64,000 nucleotides of DNA, taken from positions 61,032-125,031 of the forward strand of contig JADJVK010000055.1 in the NCBI GenBank assembly GCA_016710625.1, written 5' to 3'. Made by a program: the position numbers and the translations under genes. Below the pieces are notes generated by a model. That model ran no database searches. It had not been told where the DNA came from and saw only the letters and a list, made by a program, of their open reading frames with translations. The DNA is from Saprospiraceae bacterium (GTDB taxonomy: Bacteria; Bacteroidota; Bacteroidia; Chitinophagales; Saprospiraceae). Each line of letters begins with the position of its first letter. Positions within the stretch are counted from its first letter, which is position 1. Of this stretch, positions 9,114-18,589 are shown in pieces.

Positions 9114-10775
9114 ATGTCAGAGCCGACAACAGAAAGTTTAAATTTCATTGAAGAAATTGTAGAAGATTGGATGGGTAAAAATCCAGGAGAACACATTATC
9201 ACCCGTTTTCCTCCTGAGCCAAATGGGTATTTGCACATTGGTCATGCCTCAAGTATTTGCCTAAATTTTGGATTGACAAACAAATATGGTGGTTATACAA
9301 ATTTGCGGTTTGACGATACCAATCCGACAACAGAAGAGACGGAATACGTGGAAAGTATTAAAAATGATATCAAATGGCTCGGATTTGATTGGAAAAACGA
9401 ATATTATGCTTCTGATTATTTCAATAATTTATATGAATTTGCAAAAATATTAATCCAAAAAGGCTTAGCATATGTGGACGATAGCAGTAGTGAAACCATT
9501 GCACAACTGAAGGGCACACCCACCAAACCAGGGGAAAATTCCCCTTTCAGAGAAAGAGCAATTGCAGAAAATTTGGATTTATTCGAAAGAATGAAACTGG
9601 GAGAATTTCCTGATGGCACCAGAGTATTGCGGGCAAAAATTGACATGTCAAACCCCAATATGATCATGAGAGACCCGATTTTATATCGTATCAAAAAAGC
9701 CCATCACCATAGAACTGGTGACGATTGGTGTATTTATCCGATGTATGATTTTGCTCATGGACAAAGTGATAGTATAGAAAAAATCACCCATTCTATCTGT
9801 ACGATGGAATTTATTCCCCACAGAGAATTGTATGATTGGTGCATAGAAAATCTAGAAATATTTCCGAGTAAACAATATGAATTTGCTAGAAGAAATTTGA
9901 ATTATACGATAACGAGTAAAAGAAAATTGCTTCAATTAGTAAATGAAGGGCACGTTTCAGGCTGGGACGATCCGAGGATGCCTACCATCAGTGGAATGCG
10001 AAGAAGGGGCTATACCGCTGCTGCCATTAGAAATTTCTGTGATAAAATTGGTATTGCCAAAAGGGATAATATCGTCGATATGGCTTTATTAGAGTTTTGT
10101 GTGAGAGAAGATTTGAACAAATCCACTGACCGATTAATGGCTGTTTTGGATCCAATAAAAGTGGTCATCACCAACTACCCAGAAGGAAAAACGGAGCAGT
10201 TAGCGATAGAAAACAACCCAGAAGATGAAAATTCAGGATCAAGAGCAATTCCATTTTCAAATACTTTATACATTGAATCTGAAGATTTTATGGAAGAAGC
10301 GCCCAAAAAATACTTTAGGTTGACTTTGGGCGGTTATGTGCGACTAAAAGGGGCATATATCATCAAATGTGATGAAATTGTAAAAAAATCGGATGGTAGT
10401 ATTGATTATTTGAAATGTAGCTATGCTGAAAACAGTAAAAGTGGTCAAGACACTTCAGGCATTGCAGTAAAAGGCACCATTCATTGGGTTTCGGTTCCTC
10501 ATGCAGTACAGGCAGAAGTGAGATTGTATGACAGATTATTGTCTGTTCCTGATCCATCTGAGTTTCCAGAGCAGGATTTCAAAGATTTCATCAATCCAAA
10601 TTCATTAGTCACCTTAAAAAATGTACCAGTGGAGCCTGCAATGGCAAATATCCAACCTGGAACGGTTGTTCAATTTATGAGAAAAGGATATTTTTGTTGT
10701 GATTTGGATACCAAAGATGGGCAATTAGTATTTAATCGGACGGCAACTTTGAAGGGTGATATGCCTAAATTTTAA
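9114..10775 (+). CDS. glnS: Glutaminyl-tRNA synthetase
   Basis: This class I synthetase charges tRNA-Gln directly, so this organism should not depend on the transamidation route for Gln-tRNA. The product is 553 aa, close to the E. coli enzyme. It has the HIGH motif in PNGYLHIGHA (41-44), the Gln/Glu-type core with RFDDTNP, and the KMSKS-region equivalent ITSKRKL followed by GWDDPRMPTISGMRRRGY, which is diagnostic for GlnRS over GluRS. The C-terminal half holds the two beta-barrels of the anticodon-binding domain. It lies 34 nt downstream of argS and is closed by a long hairpin just after the stop codon. Confidence 0.97.
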   Translation: MSEPTTESLNFIEEIVEDWMGKNPGEHIITRFPPEPNGYLHIGHASSICLNFGLTNKYGGYTNLRFDDTNPTTEETEYVESIKNDIKWLGFDWKNEYYASDYFNNLYEFAKILIQKGLAYVDDSSSETIAQLKGTPTKPGENSPFRERAIAENLDLFERMKLGEFPDGTRVLRAKIDMSNPNMIMRDPILYRIKKAHHHRTGDDWCIYPMYDFAHGQSDSIEKITHSICTMEFIPHRELYDWCIENLEIFPSKQYEFARRNLNYTITSKRKLLQLVNEGHVSGWDDPRMPTISGMRRRGYTAAAIRNFCDKIGIAKRDNIVDMALLEFCVREDLNKSTDRLMAVLDPIKVVITNYPEGKTEQLAIENNPEDENSGSRAIPFSNTLYIESEDFMEEAPKKYFRLTLGGYVRLKGAYIIKCDEIVKKSDGSIDYLKCSYAENSKSGQDTSGIAVKGTIHWVSVPHAVQAEVRLYDRLLSVPDPSEFPEQDFKDFINPNSLVTLKNVPVEPAMANIQPGTVVQFMRKGYFCCDLDTKDGQLVFNRTATLKGDMPKF

Positions 10776-10782
10776 TTTTTTC

Positions 10783-10826
10783 CATAACAAACCTTATAGA
10801 TTTAGAAATCTATTAGGTTTGTTATG
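10783..10826 (+). terminator. Long inverted repeat after glnS
   Basis: A 44-nt near-perfect palindrome begins 8 nt after the glnS stop codon. Its arms are CATAACAAACCT and AGGTTTGTTATG (12 bp), then one T-T mismatch, then an inner 8-bp stem ATAGATTT/AAATCTAT with a 2-nt loop. The U-tract after it is poor (GAAATGTATTTT), so it could stabilise the mRNA end as well as terminate. Confidence 0.75.
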
Positions 10827-10920
10827 AAATGTATTTTAAAGCTCTTTTTTCATCAATTGTTCAAAGTAATAATAAATGTATTTACATTCAAACCTAATTC
10901 TTATTCTACTATAATTTTAA

Positions 10921-11030
10921 ATACTTTGTGGGATCGATTTTCATCTTCACAATGCAAAAGCTAAAATCTAAATGCCATTGGAAAAACTCTTTTTCTAAGG
11001 TGGAAGGTGATAATTTTGTTGATCAGAAAA
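10921..11030. repeat. Diverged direct repeat, copy 1
   Basis: This stretch shares blocks with 11425-11510, including TCTTCACAATGCAAAAG versus TTTTCACAATACAAAAG and CTTTTTCTAAGGTG versus CTTTTTCTAAAGTG, with an insertion between the blocks. It probably reflects two repeats of the protein once encoded on the minus strand. Confidence 0.5.
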
Positions 11031-11424
11031 TACTTTTAGAATCAATTTTAAACCCCCTTGACCTAAAGTCTTGAAAAGTTCTATATGATTCTGTTAATAT
11101 CTTCAGATTTGCCACCGACGTATAAATTAATAAATGTTTCTATAAATTTGCATTTAATTTCATCGAATTCAGATTTTTACATTATTCAATTGGATATTAG
11201 TTATGATTTCCACATTAAATCAAAATTCCTGAATCTTGGATATAACCTTTGATTTTCCTCTCAAAAGTGGAATACTCCGTCAATCTAAAGTTTCTTCTCC
11301 ATAAGTTATATAAATTTCTAAAGGGTCTCCAGGGATAAAATAAAAATGAGTATTTACATAAAATTGGCTGCACCAATCACCTTTAAGTCTTTGGTTTCAT
11401 AATATAAGATTAAAATGATTATCA

Positions 11425-11510
11425 TCCTTGGGATTTTTTGCTCATTTTCACAATACAAAAGAAGCCTGGAACCCCTTTTTCTAAAGTGTGTGGTGACATA
11501 TTTGATTGAG
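11425..11510. repeat. Diverged direct repeat, copy 2
   Basis: This is the partner of the repeat at 10921-11030. It has the same orientation and the same block order, and is shorter by about 15 nt in the middle. It lies inside the decayed minus-strand gene region. Confidence 0.5.
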
Positions 11511-12261
11511 AATCGCCTATTATATTAAAAAGCTTATCGTTAGTTGCTTTTAGGAAATTCTATTTCATTGGACGATAAATCATTTTAGATATGCTTATAT
11601 CTATACCTTCAGGTCGTAATAGTATCTTTATTTGTATAGACATAATTACAATTTCCAATTGAACTATCCATAAATAATATCTTCAACATTCAATCTTCTT
11701 GGTACGTTTTAAGATCTAAATGTTCAAAATATTCAATTGTCTTTTGTTCCTTCACGTTTCGTTATATATCCATATGATTCTTTTCGTACTACAGGTTATT
11801 TTGAAAATCTTACAATAATACTAGTTTTAGGCAATAGGATCTAACCCCAGATTATCATACAATAAATTCTCTTGATATAATTTCTTCTAGTATAAATACT
11901 TTTTACTCTTCCTTATTGCGCATTAACTTATCGATTGGTATCCTATTGATATTTTCAGAAGCTTGATATTTCTATAGTTTAGTGTATTTTAAATTATGGT
12001 CCCTCCTATAAACTGAGTACGTAAAAATAAAATCCATATATGCACATGCCCTTCCATTCTTGGAAAGGGACATAATCTTGTGCAAATGAAATTTGTAGAA
12101 AAAGGAAAAATATAACTGCGATATTTAGTGTTTTCATAAAAAATGATGTTTTTTTAATACTTAATTCAAATTTAGGACTATTATTTAAAATATAATTAAA
12201 TATCTTGAAATAATTGGTTTGCAAAATTTAATTTTACATTTATTTGACTAAAAAATATATT

Positions 12262-13677
12262 ATGGCTTTCAATAGAAGAAAATTTCTTCAGAAAATCACT
12301 CTTGGAACTGCTGCTTTTGGAATAGGCACCAAATTATTTGGGAATCCTGAAGAAGAAATGTTCCAAATTCCAAATGGAAATCAACATTTTAATATGTGTG
12401 GCTTTGCTGCTCCAAAATTAAATACAGTAAGAATTGGAATAGTTGGTTTAGGAATGAGAGGACCAGATGCTGTGGAAAGGATGTCCTTCATCCAAGGTGT
12501 AGAGATAGTTGCACTTTGCGATAAATATCCTGAAAGAGTAAAAAAATCACAAGAAATTCTAAAAAAAGCGAAACTTCCCGTTGCAAAAGATTATAGCGGG
12601 AAAGAAGACTCTTGGAAAAAAATGTGTGAAGATCCAAATATTGACTTGATATATAGTTGCACCCCTTGGCATTTGCATACCCCAATTGCAGTCTATGCGA
12701 TGGAACATGGAAAACATGTTGCTACTGAAGTGCCTGCTGCAAAAACAATTGATGAATGTTGGCAACTGGTAGAAACTTCTGAAAAAACGAAAAAGCATTG
12801 TATGATGCTTGAAAATTGTTGTTATGACTTTTTCGAGTTATTGACTTTAAATATGGTCAGAAATGGGCTTTTGGGGGAAATAGTTCATGCAGAAGGTGCC
12901 TATATACACGAACTTCGTTGGCTCAATTTCAAAAAAACAGATGGTTATGCTGATATGTGGCGATTGAAAGAAAATGCTTCTAGAAATGGCAATTTATACC
13001 CAACTCATGGTCTTGGTCCTATCGCTCAATGTCTGGATATCAATAGAGGGGACAAAATGGATCATTTGGTGAGCATGAGTACTTTGGATTTCCAAATGAA
13101 TGAGGAGGTGAAAACATTGGCAGCCAAAGATGATTTCTTTACTGAATATGTGAATAAACCTTATCGAGGCAGCATGAATAATACCATTATCCGTACTGCA
13201 AAAGGTAAAACAATGCTCATCCAACACGATGTAACTTCACCAAGACCTTATTCTAGAATTCATTTGGTAAGCGGCACGAAAGGGATTGCTCAAAAATGGC
13301 CCTCTCCAGCAAAAATTGCATTAGGTCATAGCTGGATGAATGAGCAAGAATACAAAAAAAATGAAGAAAAATGGACGCCTCCAATCGTTAAACATGTTGG
13401 AGAAATCGCTAAAAAAGTGGGCGGTCATGGAGGCATGGATTTTATAATGGATTGGCGATTAATTGATTGTCTGAGAAATGGACTTGCATTGGATCAAGAT
13501 GTATATGATGCAGCTGCTTGGAGTGCTATTGCACCATTGAGTGAAGCTTCCGTCGCCAAAAAATCTAAATCAATAGATATTCCAGACTTTACAAAAGGAG
13601 CTTGGAAAACTAATAAACCTGTGGATACCAGCTTAACTACTGGTGCAAATACTGAAATTAGAAATATTGACAAGTAA
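12262..13677 (+). CDS. Gfo/Idh/MocA oxidoreductase-fold protein, GH109 type, Tat-exported
   Basis: The protein resembles family GH109 glycosidases (NAD-dependent alpha-N-acetylgalactosaminidase type). I choose the ATG at 12262 over a TTG six codons upstream because it starts a twin-arginine signal, MAFNRRKFLQK, and a hydrophobic stretch; export by Tat would let the protein fold with bound NAD. Visible are the Rossmann motif GIVGLGMRG (59-67), the Gfo/Idh/MocA signature region CTPWHLHTPIA, and GH109-like segments ENCCYDFFELLTLNMVRNG and GNLYPTHGLGPIAQ (243-256). Length is 472 aa. The next gene, a Rieske oxygenase, starts 3 nt after the stop codon, so the two are translationally close. The substrate is uncertain: many Bacteroidota homologues are annotated GH109 without proof. 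Confidence 0.85.
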   Translation: MAFNRRKFLQKITLGTAAFGIGTKLFGNPEEEMFQIPNGNQHFNMCGFAAPKLNTVRIGIVGLGMRGPDAVERMSFIQGVEIVALCDKYPERVKKSQEILKKAKLPVAKDYSGKEDSWKKMCEDPNIDLIYSCTPWHLHTPIAVYAMEHGKHVATEVPAAKTIDECWQLVETSEKTKKHCMMLENCCYDFFELLTLNMVRNGLLGEIVHAEGAYIHELRWLNFKKTDGYADMWRLKENASRNGNLYPTHGLGPIAQCLDINRGDKMDHLVSMSTLDFQMNEEVKTLAAKDDFFTEYVNKPYRGSMNNTIIRTAKGKTMLIQHDVTSPRPYSRIHLVSGTKGIAQKWPSPAKIALGHSWMNEQEYKKNEEKWTPPIVKHVGEIAKKVGGHGGMDFIMDWRLIDCLRNGLALDQDVYDAAAWSAIAPLSEASVAKKSKSIDIPDFTKGAWKTNKPVDTSLTTGANTEIRNIDK

Positions 13678-13680
13678 AAT

Positions 13681-14766
13681 ATGGACCCATTTCAAATTGA
13701 TGCTGATATTACAAAAGCTCATACTATTCATACAGACTTTTACACATCTGAGTCCGTTTTTGAAATGAGTAAAGAATTGATATTTGCAAAAAGTTGGCAA
13801 TATATCGGAGGGGTGCATTTGTTAAAAGATAACAATATCCACCCCTTCATTTTGTTAGAAAAATTCTTAAATGAGCCATTGGTTTTAATACAAAATGAAA
13901 TGGGTGACATTCGGTGTTGTTCCAATGTTTGTACCCACCGAGGTAATTTACTTGCCAATGAACCCTGCAAATCAAAACAACTAATTTGTAAATATCATGG
14001 ACGAAGATTTGATTTGGATGGGCACTTTAAATTCATGCCTGAGTTTGAATTAGCAGCAAATTTCCCCACTCAAAATGACAATTTAGCACAATTACCAATA
14101 TTCCAATTGGGATCTTTATATTTTACTGCTTTGACAAAGTTAGACCCAAATTTGTACTTCAAAGACATGTTAGAAAGGGTAAGTTTTTTGTCTATTCAAC
14201 AAATGGAATATAGAAAAGATTTATCAACAATCTATCAAATAAAAGCAAATTGGGCATTGTACGTTGAAAATTATTTAGAAGGATTTCATATTCCTTTTGT
14301 TCACAATAGTTTGAATGCAGTTGTTGATTATGGCACTTATTCAACTGAGATTTTCGAATATTGTAACCTACAATTGGGATTGGGCAAGCAAGAGGATGCC
14401 AGTTTTGATATTCCCAGTGGACATCAAGATGCAGGTAAGTCTGTCGTTGCCTATTACTTTTGGGTTTTTCCAAATATGATGTTCAATTTTTATCCTTGGG
14501 GACTGTCTTTCAACTATGTGGAACCAACTGGTTTGGATAGTTGTAAAGTCAGTTTTGAAGTATATGTATGGGATGAAAGTAAGCTGGAAAAAGGGGCTGG
14601 TAGTGGTTTGCATCAAGTTGAAATGGAAGATGAAGCTATTGTGGAGAATGTACAAAAAGGCGTAAAATCTAGATTTTATACCCAAGGTCGCTTTTCACCC
14701 ACAAGAGAAACAGGTCCACATCATTTTCATCAATTATTAGCAAAAGCATTAGAAAGTAGTAAGTAA
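13681..14766 (+). CDS. Rieske-type ring-hydroxylating oxygenase, alpha subunit
   Basis: This 361-aa protein is a Rieske non-haem iron oxygenase. The [2Fe-2S] site is CTH at C84/H86 and CKYH at C103/H106. The mononuclear iron site is in the SRPBCC-like C-terminal domain as ENYLEGFHIPFVH (N197, E200, H203, H208), with the conserved end region EDEAIVENVQKG and ETGPHHFHQLL. Relatives include choline and carnitine monooxygenases as well as aromatic dioxygenases. No reductase or ferredoxin gene is nearby, so electrons must come from elsewhere. No signal peptide is seen, so it is probably cytoplasmic. It follows the GH109-type gene by 3 nt and must be co-transcribed. The substrate is not deducible from the sequence. 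Confidence 0.88.
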   Translation: MDPFQIDADITKAHTIHTDFYTSESVFEMSKELIFAKSWQYIGGVHLLKDNNIHPFILLEKFLNEPLVLIQNEMGDIRCCSNVCTHRGNLLANEPCKSKQLICKYHGRRFDLDGHFKFMPEFELAANFPTQNDNLAQLPIFQLGSLYFTALTKLDPNLYFKDMLERVSFLSIQQMEYRKDLSTIYQIKANWALYVENYLEGFHIPFVHNSLNAVVDYGTYSTEIFEYCNLQLGLGKQEDASFDIPSGHQDAGKSVVAYYFWVFPNMMFNFYPWGLSFNYVEPTGLDSCKVSFEVYVWDESKLEKGAGSGLHQVEMEDEAIVENVQKGVKSRFYTQGRFSPTRETGPHHFHQLLAKALESSK

Positions 14767-14813
14767 TAAACTTAAAACTAATGCCAAATAAGTAATAAAA
14801 CAAATTGGTTTAA

Positions 14814-16190
14814 TTACTCTTTCAAAATTCTAAATACTTTATTGTTAGGCAATTGCACAAAATAAATTCCTTTGTTTAAGTTTTCAATATTCATACTATT
14901 TTGCAATGGAATTTCCATAATTAGTGAGCCAATGGTATTATAAAATTTTACAGAACTCTGTGTTAAATTTCCATTATAATATAGAATATCGTCCACAGGA
15001 TTTGGATATAAAATCTCGGAATTTAAATCTTCAATTACTATAGATTTTATTTTTGAATACTCTAACAAGTTTTTATTAATTGAATCCACGAACTTAAGTC
15101 TATAATAATTTACACCTAATTTCAATTCTCTGTCAATCAATGAGTAATTTCCTGAATATATACTTTTAAACATTCCAATACTTTCAAATTCTACTCCATC
15201 ATAAGATTTTTCTATTATTATATTTTGTGGCTTTGCCGTTTTTGCTAAACAAAAATTTACTTTTACAATGTCTTCCGATTTATTTAAATTAAAACATTCT
15301 AAGTCATTGACTGCCAAAGGGGGAACATATCCAGTCCGAGGATATGATTGAACAACTTTCCAAGCTATTTCTTGTAATTTGTTTCTAACAGCACTTTCAT
15401 CAATCACTGTATAATTTACATATGGACCTGGCTTTACTGCTGGCAACCCTTCTGGAGACTGTAGAAAAAGGGTAGCATACATCACACAAGAAACAAAATA
15501 ATTTCCATCATCATTCAAATGAATATTATCACTAAATAAACTACTAATATTTGATAATGAGCCAATTGTATGATTTTGTAGCGTATCATATAATGCACCT
15601 AAAGCCATTCCTGCTGGAACGATATACATATTATTAGACGTACTTGGTGTATTGATTTTATCAACTCTAGCCTCCCAATAAGGTTTGTATGTTGTTATCT
15701 GATTCCTCCAATCAGCCCATGCATTACTACCTGTTCCAACATATTCCCAAGTTGACATCATATAATTTTTAATTGATGCATCATGATTTTTTGCCAAGTC
15801 ATGGAAATATTTGCCATATTTACCCGTAGTATCTACATGATTATTAAGCAGCGGAACACTTTCTGTGATGATCATTCTTTGAAAAGATGGCGATGCACCT
15901 GGAGCTAATGCTGTCAAAAAATTTGTTCCATGCTCTACATTCATCCCTAAAGCTGGATCCCAAATAGGGTCGATAGTAAAACTTGTAGGATTTGTCCATT
16001 GCCATTGCAAAGAAGCACCGTTATTTATATGATGTCGATATTGGATTGAATATCCTGCTGCAACTCTAAGTTCTTTCACCATAAATGGTGTGCTTTTATT
16101 TACCAAACTATGCCCAACATAATAAATTCCAGTTTGTGCGAAAATAATATTCGTAAAAAACAAACCTACAATAGTCCAAACACCTTTCAT
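14814..16190 (-). CDS. Secreted SGNH-like hydrolase with T9SS sorting domain
   Basis: This 458-aa protein has a signal peptide (to about A18) and an SGNH/GDSL-like fold. The block I serine is in YYVGHSLV (S28), and block V is in SDNIHLNDDG (D221, H224). The C-terminal 80 residues are a T9SS type A sorting domain, with ILYPNPVDDILYYNG, VKFYNTIGSLIM and a final IYFVQLPNNKVFRILK. It should therefore be exported across the outer membrane and released or attached to the surface. SGNH enzymes are usually esterases acting on acylated sugars or lipids; the exact substrate is not visible. It is convergent with the Rieske gene and divergent from the next outer membrane protein gene. Confidence 0.78.
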   Translation of the reverse strand: MKGVWTIVGLFFTNIIFAQTGIYYVGHSLVNKSTPFMVKELRVAAGYSIQYRHHINNGASLQWQWTNPTSFTIDPIWDPALGMNVEHGTNFLTALAPGASPSFQRMIITESVPLLNNHVDTTGKYGKYFHDLAKNHDASIKNYMMSTWEYVGTGSNAWADWRNQITTYKPYWEARVDKINTPSTSNNMYIVPAGMALGALYDTLQNHTIGSLSNISSLFSDNIHLNDDGNYFVSCVMYATLFLQSPEGLPAVKPGPYVNYTVIDESAVRNKLQEIAWKVVQSYPRTGYVPPLAVNDLECFNLNKSEDIVKVNFCLAKTAKPQNIIIEKSYDGVEFESIGMFKSIYSGNYSLIDRELKLGVNYYRLKFVDSINKNLLEYSKIKSIVIEDLNSEILYPNPVDDILYYNGNLTQSSVKFYNTIGSLIMEIPLQNSMNIENLNKGIYFVQLPNNKVFRILKE

Positions 16191-16351
16191 ATATATTTTT
16201 TTTGTTAAGATAATTTATGCATGTGAATTGCTGCCTTAAATTAATATTTTTTTTAATAAAAAGTTAAACTAGTCTTAAATAAAGGCTAATTAGTAGATAA
16301 ACACGATAAAATAGATTTCAAGTAATTATTTTTACCCAAAATATTTTCAGG

Positions 16352-18589
16352 ATGAATCGGTTTGTAGTTTTGCTTAGTTTGATTTTTATATATAATTTTT
16401 CATTTGCACAAAGTATTTCATTAAATGTAAAAGATAAGAAAAAAGAGCCATTAATTGGTGCAACCATCAAAATAACGAATGTGAAAGATAGCACCAAACA
16501 AATGAGTGTGACTGATATAGATGGAAAAGCCAATTTACAAGTAGCTAATAATCAATTATATAAACTGAATATATCCTATATCGGTTTCCAAAATTTCGAA
16601 AAAGTGATTTCATTTAAAGAAGGAAAAATGAAATTGGATATCGAAATGAAAGAAGATAATCAATCTCTTGGAGAAGTAGTTATTCAAGCCAAAAGACCAC
16701 TTCCAGCTGTTGTCTATATCAATGGCAAAGAACAAAAAATGAGTACACAAGATATTGCAACGATTCTAAAAAGTTTGCCACCAAGTAGCATTCAAAAAAT
16801 CGAAGTATTGAGGACACCTTCAACAAAATACGATGCTGCAAGTTCGGGTGGAATCGTCAATGTTATACTCAAAAAGGGAGTAAAAATTGGTCAAACTGGC
16901 TCCATTAATTTTGGTGGAAATCAAGGATATTACGGATATCAATTTATTGGTGGCAATTTTAATAATAGCGGCGAAAAAACAACTTATTATGTTAGTGCCA
17001 ATTATAGCCAAAGAGATGCATTAGAAACTTTGAATTCCAATCGATATTTCACTTCTGATTCATTGCTAAATCAATCAGCAAGCACCAGAAATAAAGCGAA
17101 ACAAATATATTTAGGTTTTGGTGGCACCTATGATTTAACAAAAAAGTTTGAATTGAGCTATGATGGCAGGGTGAATACAAATTTGCCGAACCCAACTACA
17201 ACGAATTGGAATACTTTGCATTCTGGTCAAAACATTCAAAGTCAATATTATAATTCGATTGACAACAATGCAAAATCCATCAGTTTTCAAAATGATTTTG
17301 GTACAAAATATAAATTTGATTCCTTGGGTTCGGAATTAGTTACAAATTTTAATTATAATTTCTATAGAAATGATGCTGATCAAAATTATGGAATAACAAG
17401 ATTACTACCAACAAATTCATCTGTAAATGGGTTTGGGAATAATTTGCAGCAAAGAAATTTCTTTATGCTGCAATCTGATTTGACTTATTTTTTCCCCCAC
17501 AAAATCAAATTAGAAACTGGTATGAAATCTACATTCCAAAAATACAATAGTAATGCGAACTACTATATCTCTTTGAATAACAACAATGTGAGTGACCCTA
17601 GCAGAACAAATGCCTTTAACTATACAGAAAATATTAACTCAGTTTATTTGCAAGGCTCAAAGACTTTTTGGGAAAAATTCATACTGAAAGTAGGTATGAG
17701 AATGGAACATACTTATATGAATGGAAATCAAACGATACCATCTGACACAAGTTTTTTGGTGAGTAGAGTGGATTTATTTCCTTATTTATATTTAAGTAGA
17801 AGTTTATTTAAAATCAATACTTATGATATGAGAGGGTATTTGATTTACAGAAGATCTATCAATAGACCCAATTACGAAAATTTGAATCCCTATATCAAAT
17901 ATGTGGATCAATTCTTATATGAAACAGGAAATCCATCCTTGAAACCACAATTTACGGATAATTATGAGGCAAATATTAGCTTTCAGGACTACCCTATTTT
18001 TGCAATAGGACAAAATTATACTTCAGACATTTTTTCAAATGTCATATATCAAGACAAGACTTTACCGAATGTTGCCGTAAAAACTTATGACAATCTGGGA
18101 AAAAACAAAGAGACTTATTTTCGTTTTGCAGGTGCCCTACCTCCAGGAGGCAAATATTTCTTTGTAGCTGGTGCTCAATATAATTTGAATGAATATTCAG
18201 GAATATATGAAGGTAAACCATTGACTTTCAATAGAGGAAGTTGGCGTTTTTTCACCTTCCATTCATTAAAACTTTTCCCTCATACCAAATTGACGATGCA
18301 TGGATTTATCATGATGAATGGTCAACAAAACTTTTATGAATTACAAAATTTTGGTCAAATAAGCTTTGGCTTGAATCAAGAATTGCTAAAAGGAAAATTG
18401 AATATCAACTTGAATATGAACGACGTATTGAGAACGATGAAAGTACAATTCAGTCTTAATCAAGGATCTATTTTGAGCAATGGGGAGCGATATTCTGATA
18501 ATCAGAGAATTGGGTTATCGGTGAGATATAATTTTGGAATCAAAAGGAAAGAAGAAAAGCCAGGAATGTTCAATAATGATGAAAATTAA
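16352..18589 (+). CDS. TonB-receptor-like outer membrane beta-barrel protein
   Basis: This 745-aa protein has a signal peptide (to about Q20), then a carboxypeptidase-regulatory-like beta-sandwich (about 22-105, LIGATIKITNVKDSTKQ), a plug-like domain (about 110-200, with IQKIEVLRTPSTKYDAAS) and a C-terminal barrel of the OMP_b-brl_3 kind rich in aromatic strands, ending IGLSVRYNFGIKRKEE. This architecture is common in Bacteroidota for outer membrane proteins related to TonB-dependent receptors. No SusD partner follows, so a classical glycan-uptake pair is not supported. Its stop codon abuts the stop codon of the convergent next gene with no spacer. Confidence 0.85.
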   Translation: MNRFVVLLSLIFIYNFSFAQSISLNVKDKKKEPLIGATIKITNVKDSTKQMSVTDIDGKANLQVANNQLYKLNISYIGFQNFEKVISFKEGKMKLDIEMKEDNQSLGEVVIQAKRPLPAVVYINGKEQKMSTQDIATILKSLPPSSIQKIEVLRTPSTKYDAASSGGIVNVILKKGVKIGQTGSINFGGNQGYYGYQFIGGNFNNSGEKTTYYVSANYSQRDALETLNSNRYFTSDSLLNQSASTRNKAKQIYLGFGGTYDLTKKFELSYDGRVNTNLPNPTTTNWNTLHSGQNIQSQYYNSIDNNAKSISFQNDFGTKYKFDSLGSELVTNFNYNFYRNDADQNYGITRLLPTNSSVNGFGNNLQQRNFFMLQSDLTYFFPHKIKLETGMKSTFQKYNSNANYYISLNNNNVSDPSRTNAFNYTENINSVYLQGSKTFWEKFILKVGMRMEHTYMNGNQTIPSDTSFLVSRVDLFPYLYLSRSLFKINTYDMRGYLIYRRSINRPNYENLNPYIKYVDQFLYETGNPSLKPQFTDNYEANISFQDYPIFAIGQNYTSDIFSNVIYQDKTLPNVAVKTYDNLGKNKETYFRFAGALPPGGKYFFVAGAQYNLNEYSGIYEGKPLTFNRGSWRFFTFHSLKLFPHTKLTMHGFIMMNGQQNFYELQNFGQISFGLNQELLKGKLNINLNMNDVLRTMKVQFSLNQGSILSNGERYSDNQRIGLSVRYNFGIKRKEEKPGMFNNDEN

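Larger units (their letters stand above)
10840..12137 (-). pseudogene. Decayed gene of a secreted protein
   Basis: About 1.3 kb lacks any intact gene. At its right end, a minus-strand ATG at 12137 opens a clean signal peptide (MKTLNIAVIFFLFLQISFAQ) followed by DYVPFQEWKG, a start reminiscent of Bacteroidota T9SS-exported proteins; the frame is then lost. Further left on the same strand, short readable stretches appear in different frames, for example LLYDNLGLDPIA (near 11840), GDPLEIYITYGEETLD (near 11320), HTLEKGVPGFFCIVKM (near 11470) and SFCIVKMKIDP (near 10930). The last two come from a diverged internal direct repeat. I infer one heavily eroded secreted-protein gene read right to left. 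The family cannot be named, and the left boundary is approximate. Confidence 0.5.

Noticed and set aside
10827..12240. tRNA or other RNA genes in the long gene-free stretch
   Set aside because: No cloverleaf with a CCA-ready acceptor stem or T-loop TTCRA pattern was recognised on either strand; translated remnants explain part of it better.
12244..12262. TTG start six codons upstream of the GH109-type gene
   Set aside because: The ATG at 12262 directly begins the twin-arginine signal; the extension adds only MTKKYI and breaks the usual spacing.
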